Below, in pieces: positions 8,548 through 17,716 of a DNA stretch of 33,390 nt. Numbering within the stretch: position 1 is the stretch's first letter; every line of letters starts with the position of its first letter. A program made the translations under genes and the position numbers. The notes below the pieces were generated by a model. It did not search any database, was not told where the DNA came from, and saw only the letters and a program-made list of their open reading frames with translations. The DNA comes from Actinomycetes bacterium (GTDB lineage: Bacteria; Actinomycetota; Acidimicrobiia; Acidimicrobiales; Ilumatobacteraceae): contig BJGC01000022.1 of NCBI GenBank assembly GCA_014190235.1, positions 1 to 33,390 of the forward strand, written 5' to 3'.

Positions 8548-9573
8548 ATGCATCTCCTGCGCGGAGTCATCCAACATTACGACTGGGGAACAACGTCGTT
8601 TATTCCTGAACTCATTGGTGATACGCCAACAACAAAGCCCTGCGCCGAATTGTGGTTCGGCACTCACCCACTTGCACCAAGCGCAGTTTTCACTTCCCAA
8701 ACTTGGTCGCCGCTCGCAGACCTCACAGGCGAACTCGATGTGTTAGTCAAGGTGTTGTCAGCCCAGACGCCTCTGTCGCTACAGGTGCATCCGTCTGCAC
8801 AGCAAGCCCGAGCCGGATTTTTGCGTGAGACAGAGTTGCATACAGACCCTTTGCAGCGGTGCTATCAGGATCAAAACGAAAAGTCCGAGTTGTTGATTGC
8901 GCTCACACGGTTTGAAGCGCTCTGCGGATTCGCACCTGTCAAAAACTCCGTGGCCCTATTGAGATCTCTCGGCTGTGATATCGAAGCAGAGATTTTACAA
9001 AAGGACGGTATTGCTTCGTACTTATCGTGGGCGTATTCCTGTACGCAACCAGTCGTTATGACTAACGCCCCATCATGGCTAAATAATCTCGCACAAATGT
9101 ATCCCAATGATCTAAGCCTCAGAGTTGCACCGCTACTCAATTACGTCGTGCTTGACGTCGGAGAAGCAATCGCCCTTGGCGCCGGAAATCTTCATGCATA
9201 TCTCGGTGGATCAGGTATCGAAGTGATGACATCTTCAGACAACGTGGTGCGCGCTGGTTTCACTCGCAAACACGTCGCAGTTCAAGAACTTCTCAGCATT
9301 GTCGACACACAGGTTCTTGCTGATCCTGTGCAGATGCCCCAGCGAGTGGGTGCTGCACTGCAGTATCAGTCGCCAAGTAGTTCATTTGGAGTGCAAGTGC
9401 TTGAAATTGACGGAGTTGTCACCATTGATCCAGAACCTGTTCACCGTATTTTGCTCTGCGTAGACGGATCAACAGACGAACTGACGCGTGGTTCTGCTGG
9501 CGTGATTTTGCCTCGTGAGTCACTCAAACTGCATGGCAACGCACGCATATTTGTTTGTGCAGCGAGTCGCTAG
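8548..9573 (+). CDS. manA: Mannose-6-phosphate isomerase, class I
   Basis: A 341-residue zinc-dependent cupin enzyme interconverting fructose-6-phosphate and mannose-6-phosphate, feeding GDP-mannose for glycolipids and, in mycothiol-containing lineages, mannosylated envelope components. Metal ligands of the family can be placed: Gln79 and His81 in Q-V-H-P-S, Glu114 in N-E-K-S-E, and His216 in G-N-L-H-A-Y. The start H-Y-D-W-G near residues 10-14 is the usual N-terminal signature. The start follows proS by 8 bp without a clear ribosome binding site, so it is probably in the same transcript. It converges on ispG with a gap of only 5 bp and no terminator between. Confidence 0.92.
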   Translation: MHLLRGVIQHYDWGTTSFIPELIGDTPTTKPCAELWFGTHPLAPSAVFTSQTWSPLADLTGELDVLVKVLSAQTPLSLQVHPSAQQARAGFLRETELHTDPLQRCYQDQNEKSELLIALTRFEALCGFAPVKNSVALLRSLGCDIEAEILQKDGIASYLSWAYSCTQPVVMTNAPSWLNNLAQMYPNDLSLRVAPLLNYVVLDVGEAIALGAGNLHAYLGGSGIEVMTSSDNVVRAGFTRKHVAVQELLSIVDTQVLADPVQMPQRVGAALQYQSPSSSFGVQVLEIDGVVTIDPEPVHRILLCVDGSTDELTRGSAGVILPRESLKLHGNARIFVCAASR

Positions 9574-9578
9574 AAGAT

Positions 9579-10793
9579 TTATTGTCCAGCGACAGTTTTG
9601 CGAATTTCGACAATGCGATCATGGTCGTGATTAGCGTCATCGCCTTTATCGTCAATTGCTTTTGCCCGATCTCTGGCGGCTTCTCGCTCTGCCAATACGG
9701 TGTCTGCACGTGCAATCGCTGCGTCGGTGCCGTGTTCGTGAATGAACTCAGCCCACTCAACAAGCGATTCAACCATTTCTGATTCTGGAACTACAGCAAC
9801 ATTGCGACCCTTGACAAATAGGTGTCCCCGTTTGTTTCCGGCAGCAATACCTAGATCTGCTTCGCGTGCTTCGCCGGGTCCATTGACTACGCAGCCCATG
9901 ACGGCGATTTGTAGCGGCAACTTGCGATCAGCAAATGCTGCTTGCGCTCTGTTGGCAACATCAATGACATCAATCTCTGCACGTCCACAACTTGGACATG
10001 CAATTAGGTCAACATTTTTGCGTTCTCGAAGACCAAGTGCTTCGAGTAGTTGTCGACCGGCTCGTGCTTCTTCGACTGGGTCAGCAGTGAGGCTGTAACG
10101 AATCGTGTCACCGATGCCTTCCAGCAAAAGCGTGGCGATGCCGGCAGTTGCTTTGAGATAACCACCTGGCAACGGACCAGCTTCGGTGACGCCGAGATGA
10201 AGTGGCACATCAGTGACCTCACTTAGCATGCGATATGCCTCCACCATCAGCGGGACATTGCTTGCCTTGACAGAAATCTTGACGAGGTCAAAATCGACTT
10301 CTTGAAAATAGGCAAGTTCGCGCATCGCTGACTCGACCATGGCGCCAGCAGTGAGTCCACCGTGGCGTTCGTAGAGTTCGGGGTCAAGTGAGCCGCCGTT
10401 GACGCCGATGCGAATTGAAATGTTGCGATCGCGCGCCTCGCTCGCAACAGCGCGAATATGTTCTGGCTTACGAATGTTGCCGGGGTTGAGACGTAATCCA
10501 TGAACACCTGCATCCATTGCGGCAAGCGCCATCTTGTATTGATGATGGATATCAGCAATGATCGGTATCGGCGAACGCGGAACAATCTGGGCGAGTCCTT
10601 CGGCGGCGGCTTGCTCGTTACATGTGCAGCGCACGATGTCACACCCAGCAGCAGCCAGCGCGTAGATCTGTTGCAAAGTGCCTTCGACGTCGGCCGTCTT
10701 TGTAATGGTCATGGACTGCACGGAGATCGGCGCACCACCACCAACGGCAACCTTGCCCACCATGATCCCGCGGGTTGTGCGTCGTTCAAACAT
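9579..10793 (-). CDS. ispG: 4-hydroxy-3-methylbut-2-enyl diphosphate synthase (flavodoxin)
   Basis: A 404-residue iron-sulfur enzyme of the MEP isoprenoid pathway that converts MEcPP to HMBPP. The N-terminal TIM barrel shows V-Q-S-M-T and A-D-I-H; the C-terminal cluster domain supplies Cys266, Cys269 (C-P-S-C-G-R) and Cys301 (G-C-V-V-N-G-P-G-E) with Glu307 as the likely fourth [4Fe-4S] ligand. The last roughly 45 residues, rich in Ala, Arg, Asp and Glu, extend beyond the usual end. I use the ATG at 10791-10793; a GTG directly before it is the alternative. It sits 26 bp downstream of rseP and two genes after dxr, another MEP enzyme, an order shared with mycobacteria. Confidence 0.95.
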   Translation of the reverse strand: MFERRTTRGIMVGKVAVGGGAPISVQSMTITKTADVEGTLQQIYALAAAGCDIVRCTCNEQAAAEGLAQIVPRSPIPIIADIHHQYKMALAAMDAGVHGLRLNPGNIRKPEHIRAVASEARDRNISIRIGVNGGSLDPELYERHGGLTAGAMVESAMRELAYFQEVDFDLVKISVKASNVPLMVEAYRMLSEVTDVPLHLGVTEAGPLPGGYLKATAGIATLLLEGIGDTIRYSLTADPVEEARAGRQLLEALGLRERKNVDLIACPSCGRAEIDVIDVANRAQAAFADRKLPLQIAVMGCVVNGPGEAREADLGIAAGNKRGHLFVKGRNVAVVPESEMVESLVEWAEFIHEHGTDAAIARADTVLAEREAARDRAKAIDDKGDDANHDHDRIVEIRKTVAGQ

Positions 10794-10819
10794 CACAGAC
10801 AGTGTGTCAGAAAAATTCG

Positions 10820-12067
10820 TTATCCGCCCATTGGGCGCGTGATATCAAGATACAAACCAGTGAAGAGCAGCAATGCCAACAATGCCACCACCGTGGTTGC
10901 CACGGGAATCATCTTGGAAATATCTGCTCGATATACCTTGCCGCGGCGAGACCGAAGGCGCTCGTATGTGGCGATTGCAGCGTGTCCACCGTCAAAGGGC
11001 AAGAGTGGCAACATGTTGAAGACGCCAACAAATACGTTGATGCTGGCCAACATCAAGATCACTCCCTTAAGGCCTTCCTGACGACCAACCGTGCCACCCA
11101 TTTGGCTGGCGCCCACAACGGTGCTTGGTCTGGTGTTGATATCTGCATTTTCATTGGTGAGATGTTCAACTGAATTGATTGGATTAAGAACTGTCACGAC
11201 TCCCTTAACGGACATGCCCACATCGCTGACCATGTCGCGAAAACTTTGCCACACAGCAGCAGGTAGCGACAGTTTGACGTAATCACGGCTCCAGGCACCA
11301 ACACCAAAATATGCAATCGTTGGATTTGCTGGATTTTGAATCATCGTCACCGTCGCGGTGCGTTGCTCTTTGCCATGACGATAGGTGACCTCAACGCGAT
11401 CCCCTGGCGAGGTGGCAACAATCTGTTCAATCAGATCTGAACGTTCATACACCCGCACATTATTGAAAGACTCAATGACATCATCTTGCACAATTCCGGC
11501 TGATCGTGCAGGAGTTTCACCTTCGACAAGTTGCATGACGGCAACCTTGCCTGTTTCTTGAATACGTCCGGCAAACGAATACACCGCGACAAAGAGCGTT
11601 AGAGCAATGAGCAGATGCATGACTGATCCGGCGGTGATCACCAACATTCGCTTTGGATACGACTGCGCACGATATGTGCGGGATTCATCTGCGACGTCAA
11701 CTTCGTCAAGGTTGTTCATGCCCACGATGCGCACAAAAGCACCTAGGGGCAACGCACGAATACCGTATTCGACTTCGTTTCGACGGATACTCCATACTCG
11801 TGGTCCAAATCCCATAAAGAATTGTGTGACCAGCATTGAACTTCGCCGTGCGGTGACAAAGTGCCCGACTTCGTGTAAAAATATTGATACGAGTAAGCCG
11901 ACCACAAATACAAATGTCCACGGATTTTTAACGGCAAGCCACGACAACAGTGCCAGCACGAGTATTCCGGCTAGATGCCCTTGCCGCGTTGCGCGCGGAT
12001 CTGCTTCGCCGCCGACTGCTCCACCTGCGGCCATCTCTGATCGAAAACGTTGATAAAAATCACTCAT
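10820..12067 (-). CDS. rseP: Site-2 membrane metalloprotease, RseP/RIP type (M50)
   Basis: A 415-residue intramembrane zinc protease. The first membrane segment region holds H-E-V-G-H (65-69), the zinc-binding and catalytic site; the third ligand lies in N-M-L-P-L-L-P-F-D-G-G-H (351-362, Asp359). One PDZ domain (about 165-245) lies between. Hydrophobic segments at about 33-65, 138-165, 335-355 and 388-405 fit four transmembrane helices. In actinobacteria the homologue (Rip1, Rv2869c) cleaves anti-sigma factors; the target here is unknown. The N-terminus has about 30 extra hydrophilic residues. The ATG overlaps the dxr TGA by 4 bp, and ispG follows. Confidence 0.93.
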   Translation of the reverse strand: MSDFYQRFRSEMAAGGAVGGEADPRATRQGHLAGILVLALLSWLAVKNPWTFVFVVGLLVSIFLHEVGHFVTARRSSMLVTQFFMGFGPRVWSIRRNEVEYGIRALPLGAFVRIVGMNNLDEVDVADESRTYRAQSYPKRMLVITAGSVMHLLIALTLFVAVYSFAGRIQETGKVAVMQLVEGETPARSAGIVQDDVIESFNNVRVYERSDLIEQIVATSPGDRVEVTYRHGKEQRTATVTMIQNPANPTIAYFGVGAWSRDYVKLSLPAAVWQSFRDMVSDVGMSVKGVVTVLNPINSVEHLTNENADINTRPSTVVGASQMGGTVGRQEGLKGVILMLASINVFVGVFNMLPLLPFDGGHAAIATYERLRSRRGKVYRADISKMIPVATTVVALLALLLFTGLYLDITRPMGG

Positions 12068-13203
12068 GCAACAAGCGCCTCCTGCGCTAGACGACGACCA
12101 TCTGCATCGGCTGCCAATACATCGTCAATCGTTGTTGGTTGCCAGGTTTTGTGATGATGCAACGCATGCTCAACAACCATTGCTATATCTGACCACATGA
12201 TGCGTCCCAAAAGAAAAGCGTCGACAGCGATTTCGTTTGCTGCCGAAATACACGCCGGTGCCGTGCCACCACGCCGACCTGCCTCGTAGGCAATTGAAAG
12301 GCACGGAAATGTTGTTGTGTCAGGTGTCTCAAACTCAAGAGTTGATAACTGCGTCCAGTCAATGCGCCCAAATGGTGTGGCGATGCGATGTGGGTAGGCC
12401 AATGCATATCCAATCGGAAGTCGCATGTCCGGCTGTGAGAGTTGGGCAATAGTTGATCCGTCTGTGAATTCGACCATGGAGTGCACAATTGATTGTGGGT
12501 GAACAACGACTTCGATGTTGTCGAAATCAATATTAAAAAGTTCATGCGCCTCGATCACTTCTAGTCCTTTGTTCATCAGAGTTGACGAGTCAACGGTGAT
12601 CTTGGGCCCCATCTTCCACGTGGGGTGTGCCAAAGCATCGGTCACCGAAACTGCACGCAGAGATTCTGGGGTTCGTCCTCTAAATGGACCACCGCTAGCC
12701 GTCAGAATCAGGCGTGCCACTTCTGAGTGGTCGAGTGACGAGCGAAGGCACTGATGAATCGCACAATGCTCGCTGTCGACTGGCACAAGAGTCGCCCCCG
12801 AAACCGATCGCAATGGCTGCACGATTGGCCCTGCAGCGATGAGGCTTTCTTTGTTGGCAAGACCGAGGCGTTTGCCTTGACGCAAAGTCTCCAGCGTGAC
12901 TGGCAGACCAGCGAATCCGACCACACCGTTCATGACGACATCAGCGACATCAACAATGGAGACGAGATCGTCAACAACGCAAACATCGGGCAATTGCTCG
13001 GCCACCTGTCGTCGGGCATGTTCATCTGCAACGACTACAACAAGAGGTTTGAAGTATTTGGCTTGCTCAACGACAAGATCAACTGCACTTCCGACGGCAA
13101 GCGCAGTCACCACGTAGTCATCATCGTGAGCCTTGATGACTTCGAGCGTCTGGCGACCAATAGAACCAGTAGACCCGGCAATTGCAACTCGTAGTTGTGA
13201 CAC
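12064..13203 (-). CDS. dxr: 1-deoxy-D-xylulose 5-phosphate reductoisomerase
   Basis: A 379-residue NADPH-dependent enzyme making MEP, the first committed step of the MEP isoprenoid route. Visible: NADPH-binding G-S-T-G-S-I-G (10-16), L-A-N-K-E-S-L, the substrate and metal-binding P-V-D-S-E-H and flexible-loop region L-T-A-S-G-G-P-F-R-G, and H-P-T-W-x-M-G-x-K-I-T-V-D-S-S-T-L-M-N-K-G. Start is GTG with no clear ribosome binding site, 58 bp downstream of the cdsA stop. The stop overlaps rseP. Length is family-typical. With ispG two genes later it makes this block a partial MEP cluster. Confidence 0.95.
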   Translation of the reverse strand: MSQLRVAIAGSTGSIGRQTLEVIKAHDDDYVVTALAVGSAVDLVVEQAKYFKPLVVVVADEHARRQVAEQLPDVCVVDDLVSIVDVADVVMNGVVGFAGLPVTLETLRQGKRLGLANKESLIAAGPIVQPLRSVSGATLVPVDSEHCAIHQCLRSSLDHSEVARLILTASGGPFRGRTPESLRAVSVTDALAHPTWKMGPKITVDSSTLMNKGLEVIEAHELFNIDFDNIEVVVHPQSIVHSMVEFTDGSTIAQLSQPDMRLPIGYALAYPHRIATPFGRIDWTQLSTLEFETPDTTTFPCLSIAYEAGRRGGTAPACISAANEIAVDAFLLGRIMWSDIAMVVEHALHHHKTWQPTTIDDVLAADADGRRLAQEALVA

Positions 13204-13261
13204 GGCAATCAGTCTGCCAGTTAGATACTCAATGAGAGGGCTTGAGGTGGTGTTACGTGTT

Positions 13262-14548
13262 CTATTTTACCCAAGGTTCAAGAACCAGCATGAGGTAGTA
13301 CGCACTTGGAAGCACGAACAAGAACGAGTCAAACCGATCGAGAATTCCGCCGTGACCAGGCACGATTGAGCCAAAATCTTTGACATCTAGGTTTCTTTTG
13401 AACATTGACTCAACAAGGTCTCCGATTGGAGCCATGACCGAAATCACAAGAGCGAGCAACAGTAATTCACCCAGCGAGTTCCATGTATCTGAGCGCGAAC
13501 CGATCAGCGCCACTGCGACAAATGTTGCAATGGCCCCACCGACAAGACCTTCGACAGTTTTGCCTGGACTCACCCATTCTCGAACAGGAGTGCGCCCAAT
13601 TGAAGACCCAATCATTAATGCACCGACATCGTTAGCGACGACACCAGCCACGATCAAGAACAATGTGTCTGTTCCGATTGAAGAAGGAACTGCTGCATTC
13701 GTTGAATATCTCAAGATCAATGCTGCAAAAGATCCGAGAAGCCCAATCCAAACAACAGCCATTGATGTGATCGCAGTATTAGGCATTGGCCCGCTCTGCA
13801 CACCTTGTGCACCGACAAAGCCAATCGAGATTGCAATAAATGCAAACGTCACAACTAATGGCAATGCTGCATCTCCGATCCAGTACGCAGCCAATGGCGC
13901 CGAAACACATGCTGCAAGTCCGGCCAGAGTTGCGGGCCTGTATCCCTTTTCTGTGACCTTGCCAAAAAATTCAACTCCAGCGAGTCCCAATATTGCAGTG
14001 ACAATGAGGAGCACCGCAACAGGTCGCCACATCTCAGCGATAATAAATGCAGCCAACAGGATTAATCCTGTCGTCACTGCTGTGGGCATGTCTCGCCCTG
14101 ACACACCTCCGCTAGAAGTTTTTCTGCGTGCATTACCTTGTCCGCGCCGCACCTGTTGTGGTCGTGCTTGACCACCCGTGATGTCATATGACGGATCAGA
14201 CGGAATTTCATACGACACATCTCTGGGCTCGGGTCGACGTGCGCGGTCTCCGGTGGGGTCTGTCCCGATCGAGAGTTTTTCTGGGCGTACCGGCGGTTCG
14301 TTTCTTTGCTGAAATGTCTCCCACACATTGGAAGACGAGTCGTCTCTGGTTTCGGTAAACCTAGGCATCTCGCCCGTTGGAGGTTCGGTCCAGTGAGGCA
14401 AGTCTCCTGTATCGCCGGTCAGCGTGAGCGGCGACTCGTTTGTAGCGTCGTCAGCAAACTGCACCGTTCCAAAGTCTGTTCCAAAGTCTGTTCCATACTC
14501 TGGTTCATCTTTGTTGTCTTCTTGGCGACGCCAAATATCATCACTCAT
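13262..14548 (-). CDS. cdsA: Phosphatidate cytidylyltransferase with long hydrophilic N-terminal extension
   Basis: A 428-residue membrane enzyme making CDP-diacylglycerol, precursor of phospholipids. The C-terminal signature S-M-F-K-R-N-L-D-V-K-D ... G-H-G-G-I-L-D-R-F-D-S (about 382-409) is intact and supplies the metal and CTP-binding residues. About eight hydrophobic segments occupy residues 155-425. Residues 1-150 are polar, rich in Asp, Pro, Thr and Arg, probably disordered and cytoplasmic; related proteins of about 270-300 residues lack most of this, although some actinobacterial members are extended. A 12-bp direct repeat (14466-14489) encodes T-D-F-G units within it. The ATG is supported by AAAGGGG 7 nt upstream. 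It lies between frr and dxr. Confidence 0.93.
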   Translation of the reverse strand: MSDDIWRRQEDNKDEPEYGTDFGTDFGTVQFADDATNESPLTLTGDTGDLPHWTEPPTGEMPRFTETRDDSSSNVWETFQQRNEPPVRPEKLSIGTDPTGDRARRPEPRDVSYEIPSDPSYDITGGQARPQQVRRGQGNARRKTSSGGVSGRDMPTAVTTGLILLAAFIIAEMWRPVAVLLIVTAILGLAGVEFFGKVTEKGYRPATLAGLAACVSAPLAAYWIGDAALPLVVTFAFIAISIGFVGAQGVQSGPMPNTAITSMAVVWIGLLGSFAALILRYSTNAAVPSSIGTDTLFLIVAGVVANDVGALMIGSSIGRTPVREWVSPGKTVEGLVGGAIATFVAVALIGSRSDTWNSLGELLLLALVISVMAPIGDLVESMFKRNLDVKDFGSIVPGHGGILDRFDSFLFVLPSAYYLMLVLEPWVK

Positions 14549-14587
14549 ATTGATCCCCTTTCGGGAGCGTGTGTGGATGTGTACAAC

Positions 14588-15145
14588 CTATACCTCGAGA
14601 AGTTCTTGTTCTTTGCGAGTAAAACCTTTGTCAATCGACTCAACATGATCGTGTGTCAGTTTTTCTAGATCTTTTTCTGCTCGCTCTAATTCATCTTTAG
14701 AAATATCGCTACTCTTTTCTGCAGCCTCTAAACTCTTTCGAACATCCCGCCGCACATTTCGAACCGCGATACGACCGTCTTCTGCCATATTTTTTACAAC
14801 CTTGACAAACTCTTTTCGTCGCTCCTCGGTGAGTGTTGGAAAGTTAATGCGAATCACGACGCCATCGTTGTTGGGTTGCAAATTGAGATCACTATCTCGA
14901 ATTGCTTTTTCGATCGGTTGCATTGCTCCCTTGTCATGGGGTTTGATAACGAGCGTTCGCGAATCAGGCACTTGAAAACTTGCAAGTTGCTGAATCGGCA
15001 CTGGTGATCCGTAATAGTCAGCCAAGATACGTTCGACAAGAACAGGAGACGCCCGGCCAGTTCGGACAGAACTGAATTGAGCCTGAACATGCTCTACTGC
15101 TTTTTCCATCTTTTCGATGGCCTCTAGCAATGCCTCGTCGATCAC
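14588..15145 (-). CDS. frr: Ribosome recycling factor
   Basis: A 185-residue factor that, with EF-G, splits post-termination ribosomes. The sequence shows the three-helix bundle pattern with R-T-G-R-A-S-P near residues 28-34, I-Q-Q-L-A-S-F, and the P-x-L-T-E-E-R-R-K-E-F-V-K segment of domain I. Length is exactly family-typical. The start is GTG, overlapping the pyrH stop as GTGA at 15142-15145. It lies in the conserved rpsB-tsf-pyrH-frr order and is followed by cdsA. Confidence 0.97.
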   Translation of the reverse strand: MIDEALLEAIEKMEKAVEHVQAQFSSVRTGRASPVLVERILADYYGSPVPIQQLASFQVPDSRTLVIKPHDKGAMQPIEKAIRDSDLNLQPNNDGVVIRINFPTLTEERRKEFVKVVKNMAEDGRIAVRNVRRDVRKSLEAAEKSSDISKDELERAEKDLEKLTHDHVESIDKGFTRKEQELLEV

Positions 15146-15867
15146 CCAACCAGCGTACCTACTGCTTCACCCTTGAGTATGGACTTGACATTGCCTGGCC
15201 TCAAAAGGTCAAACACCACAATGGGCAATGAATTGTCCATGCAAAAAGTGATTGCGGTGGAATCCATGACTTTGAGTCCCTTGGTGATCACGTCCATATG
15301 GCTGATTCGATCGTAGCGAGTTGCGGTTTTATCGAGTTTGGGGTCTGCGGTGTAGACCCCATCAACGCCTGAGTGCGTTCCCTTTAAAATCGCTTGTGCG
15401 TCAATCTCTGCAGCCCGCAAGGCAGCCGCCGTGTCGGTTGTAAAGAATGGGTTTCCGGTTCCACCGGCCAAAATGACGATGCGCCCCTTTTCCATGTGAC
15501 GTTGCGCGCGGCGGCGGATATAGGGCTCGGCAACTTTGGGCATTTCGACCGCAGTCATCACGCGCGAGTGCTGGCCTGCTCGCTCAAGTGCGTCTTGCAA
15601 TGCCAAGCCGTTCATCACCGTCGCGATCATTCCCATGTAGTCGGCTTGGGCTTGATCCATTCCTTGACCGGCACCTTTGAGACCACGCCAAAAGTTTCCG
15701 CCGCCGACCACAATGGCGATATCAACCTCGAGCTCAGCCTTCGTTTCTTTTAGTTCTTGCGCGACTTTTTGAAGAACGGAATTATCAAGACCAAAACCAG
15801 TTGGTTCTGCAAGCGCTTCACCCGAAAGTTTGAGCACGACGCGAGACCAGCGTGGTCTTGGATCCAT
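15142..15867 (-). CDS. pyrH: Uridylate (UMP) kinase
   Basis: A 241-residue amino-acid-kinase-fold enzyme that phosphorylates UMP to UDP with ATP. Seen: V-V-L-K-L-S-G-E-A-L at the N-terminus, V-V-G-G-G-N-F-W-R-G (about 53-62), the UMP-binding T-A-V-E-M region, and G-T-G-N-P-F-F-T-T-D-T-A-A. The bacterial hexameric enzyme is usually activated by GTP and inhibited by UTP. The ATG shares one base with the tsf stop, so the genes are tightly coupled; frr overlaps its 3' end. Confidence 0.97.
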   Translation of the reverse strand: MDPRPRWSRVVLKLSGEALAEPTGFGLDNSVLQKVAQELKETKAELEVDIAIVVGGGNFWRGLKGAGQGMDQAQADYMGMIATVMNGLALQDALERAGQHSRVMTAVEMPKVAEPYIRRRAQRHMEKGRIVILAGGTGNPFFTTDTAAALRAAEIDAQAILKGTHSGVDGVYTADPKLDKTATRYDRISHMDVITKGLKVMDSTAITFCMDNSLPIVVFDLLRPGNVKSILKGEAVGTLVG

Positions 15868-16661
15868 TAGCCGATCTCCACCTGAGCAAAACGAATAATC
15901 GTGCCGGCGCCAATAAGTTGCGCGATTGATTGTTTATCGTCTTTAGCCCACGACTGTTCGAGCAAAACAACGTCTTTGTAAAAGCCATTCATGCGACCTT
16001 CGACAACCTTGGCAATCGCTTGCTCTGGTTTTCCTTCGTTGCGAGTGAGCACCTCGAGCGTTGCGCGTTCTTTGTCAATGACTTCTTGAGGGATGTCTTG
16101 ACGATTCAGATACTGAGGTCGTGCAAATGCGATATGTACTGCAACTTCGTGCGCAATGTCTGGCGATGCACCAGACATTTCGATCATAACGCCGTTGACT
16201 CCACGTCCACCTTGAATATGGATGTAAGAATCAAGAATGTTTCCGGCTGCCGCATCCATATAGACAACGCGACCAATCTCAATTTTTTCTTTCAGAGTAA
16301 TCTTGAGATCTTCAAGTTGTTGATTGCGTTGCGCAATAGCCTCGGGACCCGACGCAATGACGAGTGCAAGAAGTGCATCCGACTCTGCAGTGAATCCTTC
16401 GCTAGATGCAACAAAGTCTGTCTCGCACTTGAGGTGCACCATTGCTCCGACGGTGCCTTTAATTGAAAGGCCAATGAGTCCCTGAGTATTGTCACGGTCG
16501 TCACGTTTAGCATTGGCCGCTAGGCCTTGTTCACGCAACCACTGCTTGGCATTTTCGATGTCGCCATCATTTTCTTGAAGTGCCTTTTTACAATCCATCA
16601 TCCCAGCGCCGGTGATCTGGCGCAGTGACTGAACTTCCTTTGCGGTAAATGTCGTGCTCAC
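15867..16661 (-). CDS. tsf: Elongation factor Ts
   Basis: A 264-residue nucleotide exchange factor for EF-Tu. The N-terminal UBA-like domain contains L-R-x-x-T-G-A-G-M-M-D-C-K-K-A-L (14-29), and the core carries C-E-T-D-F-V-A (79-85), which contacts the EF-Tu G domain. One coiled-coil region and the C-terminal module are shortened compared with E. coli, as in many actinobacteria. The GTG start directly follows the rpsB TAA, with GGAGA inside the rpsB end as ribosome binding site. Confidence 0.97.
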   Translation of the reverse strand: MSTTFTAKEVQSLRQITGAGMMDCKKALQENDGDIENAKQWLREQGLAANAKRDDRDNTQGLIGLSIKGTVGAMVHLKCETDFVASSEGFTAESDALLALVIASGPEAIAQRNQQLEDLKITLKEKIEIGRVVYMDAAAGNILDSYIHIQGGRGVNGVMIEMSGASPDIAHEVAVHIAFARPQYLNRQDIPQEVIDKERATLEVLTRNEGKPEQAIAKVVEGRMNGFYKDVVLLEQSWAKDDKQSIAQLIGAGTIIRFAQVEIG

Positions 16662-17540
16662 TTATTCTCCTGTGGCGGCTGGTTCGGTCGTCGTTACTTC
16701 GGCAGCAGCTGGTTCGGCAGCAAGACGAGCCTCTCGTCCAGCTTGAGCCTCTGCGGCACTACGTCGAGCATCGGCTTGTTGTTGAGCGAATGCTGCATCT
16801 TGTTCTGCGGTACGTGCGACTGGGGCAGCGCCACCAGCAGCAGGATTGCGCTTCTGAGCAATGAAACGTCCTTCGATAACAGCTTCAGCAATCACACGCG
16901 CCATCAGATCGTTGGCGCGAATGGCATCGTCGTTGCCCGGAATCGGAAACTGAATGAGATCAGGATCAACATTGGTATCGACGACTGCAATGACGGGAAT
17001 CTTCAGTTTGTTTGCTTCGGTCACTGCAATGTGCTCTTTGAGCGTGTCGATGACGAACACTGCATTTGGACAACGCGTAAGACCCGAGATACCTGAAAGG
17101 TTCTTTTGAAGTTTTTCCAACTCGCGAGTCAACAACAATGCTTCTTTTTTTGGCATTGCTTCGAATTCACCAGAGGTACGCATTCTTTCGTACTCTTGCA
17201 TCTTGTTAACACGCTTTGAAATTGTTTCGAAGTTGGTCAACATGCCGCCCAGCCAACGCTCGTTGACGTAGGGCATGTTGCATTTTTCAGCAAATGAACG
17301 CACGGGATCTTGGGCTTGCTTTTTTGTGCCAACGAACAAGATTGTTCCGCCGTTAGCCACGAGGTCACGCACGAAGCCGTAGGCGGTCTCGACGCGCTCG
17401 AGCGTCTGATCGAGATTGATGATGTGAATACCATTGCGCTCACCAAAAATGAACTGCTTCATTTTGGGGTTCCAACGGCGTGTTTGATGCCCGAAATGCA
17501 CTCCGGCTTCGAGCATCTGTCGCATTGAGACGACGGCCAT
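16662..17540 (-). CDS. rpsB: 30S ribosomal protein S2
   Basis: A 292-residue small-subunit protein. The conserved start [20 protein letters not shown] and later G-G-x-L-T-N and D-P-D[12 protein letters not shown] blocks are intact. The last 60 residues are Ala, Gln and Glu-rich and probably unstructured, an extension common in actinobacterial S2. The ATG at 17538-17540 was chosen over an upstream frame extension because GGAGAGGAG precedes it by 8 nt and it aligns with the family start. It opens the rpsB-tsf-pyrH-frr series; its leader can fold into a stem that reaches the ribosome binding site. Confidence 0.96.
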   Translation of the reverse strand: MAVVSMRQMLEAGVHFGHQTRRWNPKMKQFIFGERNGIHIINLDQTLERVETAYGFVRDLVANGGTILFVGTKKQAQDPVRSFAEKCNMPYVNERWLGGMLTNFETISKRVNKMQEYERMRTSGEFEAMPKKEALLLTRELEKLQKNLSGISGLTRCPNAVFVIDTLKEHIAVTEANKLKIPVIAVVDTNVDPDLIQFPIPGNDDAIRANDLMARVIAEAVIEGRFIAQKRNPAAGGAAPVARTAEQDAAFAQQQADARRSAAEAQAGREARLAAEPAAAEVTTTEPAATGE

Positions 17541-17555
17541 AATAATTTCTCCTCT

Positions 17556-17599
17556 CCTGCGGTTGAAGGCACACCAACTGGCGCCGAAGCGACCGCAGG
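17556..17599 (-). promoter_or_regulatory. Structured leader of rpsB (possible autoregulatory RNA)
   Basis: On the rpsB strand an 8-bp stem CCTGCGGT/ACCGCAGG (arms 17592-17599 and 17556-17563) encloses a CGC-UUCG-GCG hairpin (17582-17591). The 3' arm ends at the ribosome binding site region, so folding could affect S2 translation. S2 autoregulation is known in gammaproteobacteria, but no motif of that RNA is claimed here. The rest of the 176-bp space to 17716 shows short inverted repeats but no clear promoter or terminator. Confidence 0.45.
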
Positions 17600-17716
17600 T
17601 AGTCAATGTGCATGAATTTTGTATTCGTTGTATTTTGGATGACCTGTCATCAGTCAGACATACGTCTACATGACTTCAAGTCGTCTTACAGACTATCCAT
17701 CTAGGCAACAATCCTG

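Noticed and set aside
13380-14171. 263-codon open frame on the plus strand opposite cdsA
   Set aside because: No family motif is seen, and cdsA on the other strand has a full catalytic signature and membrane pattern.
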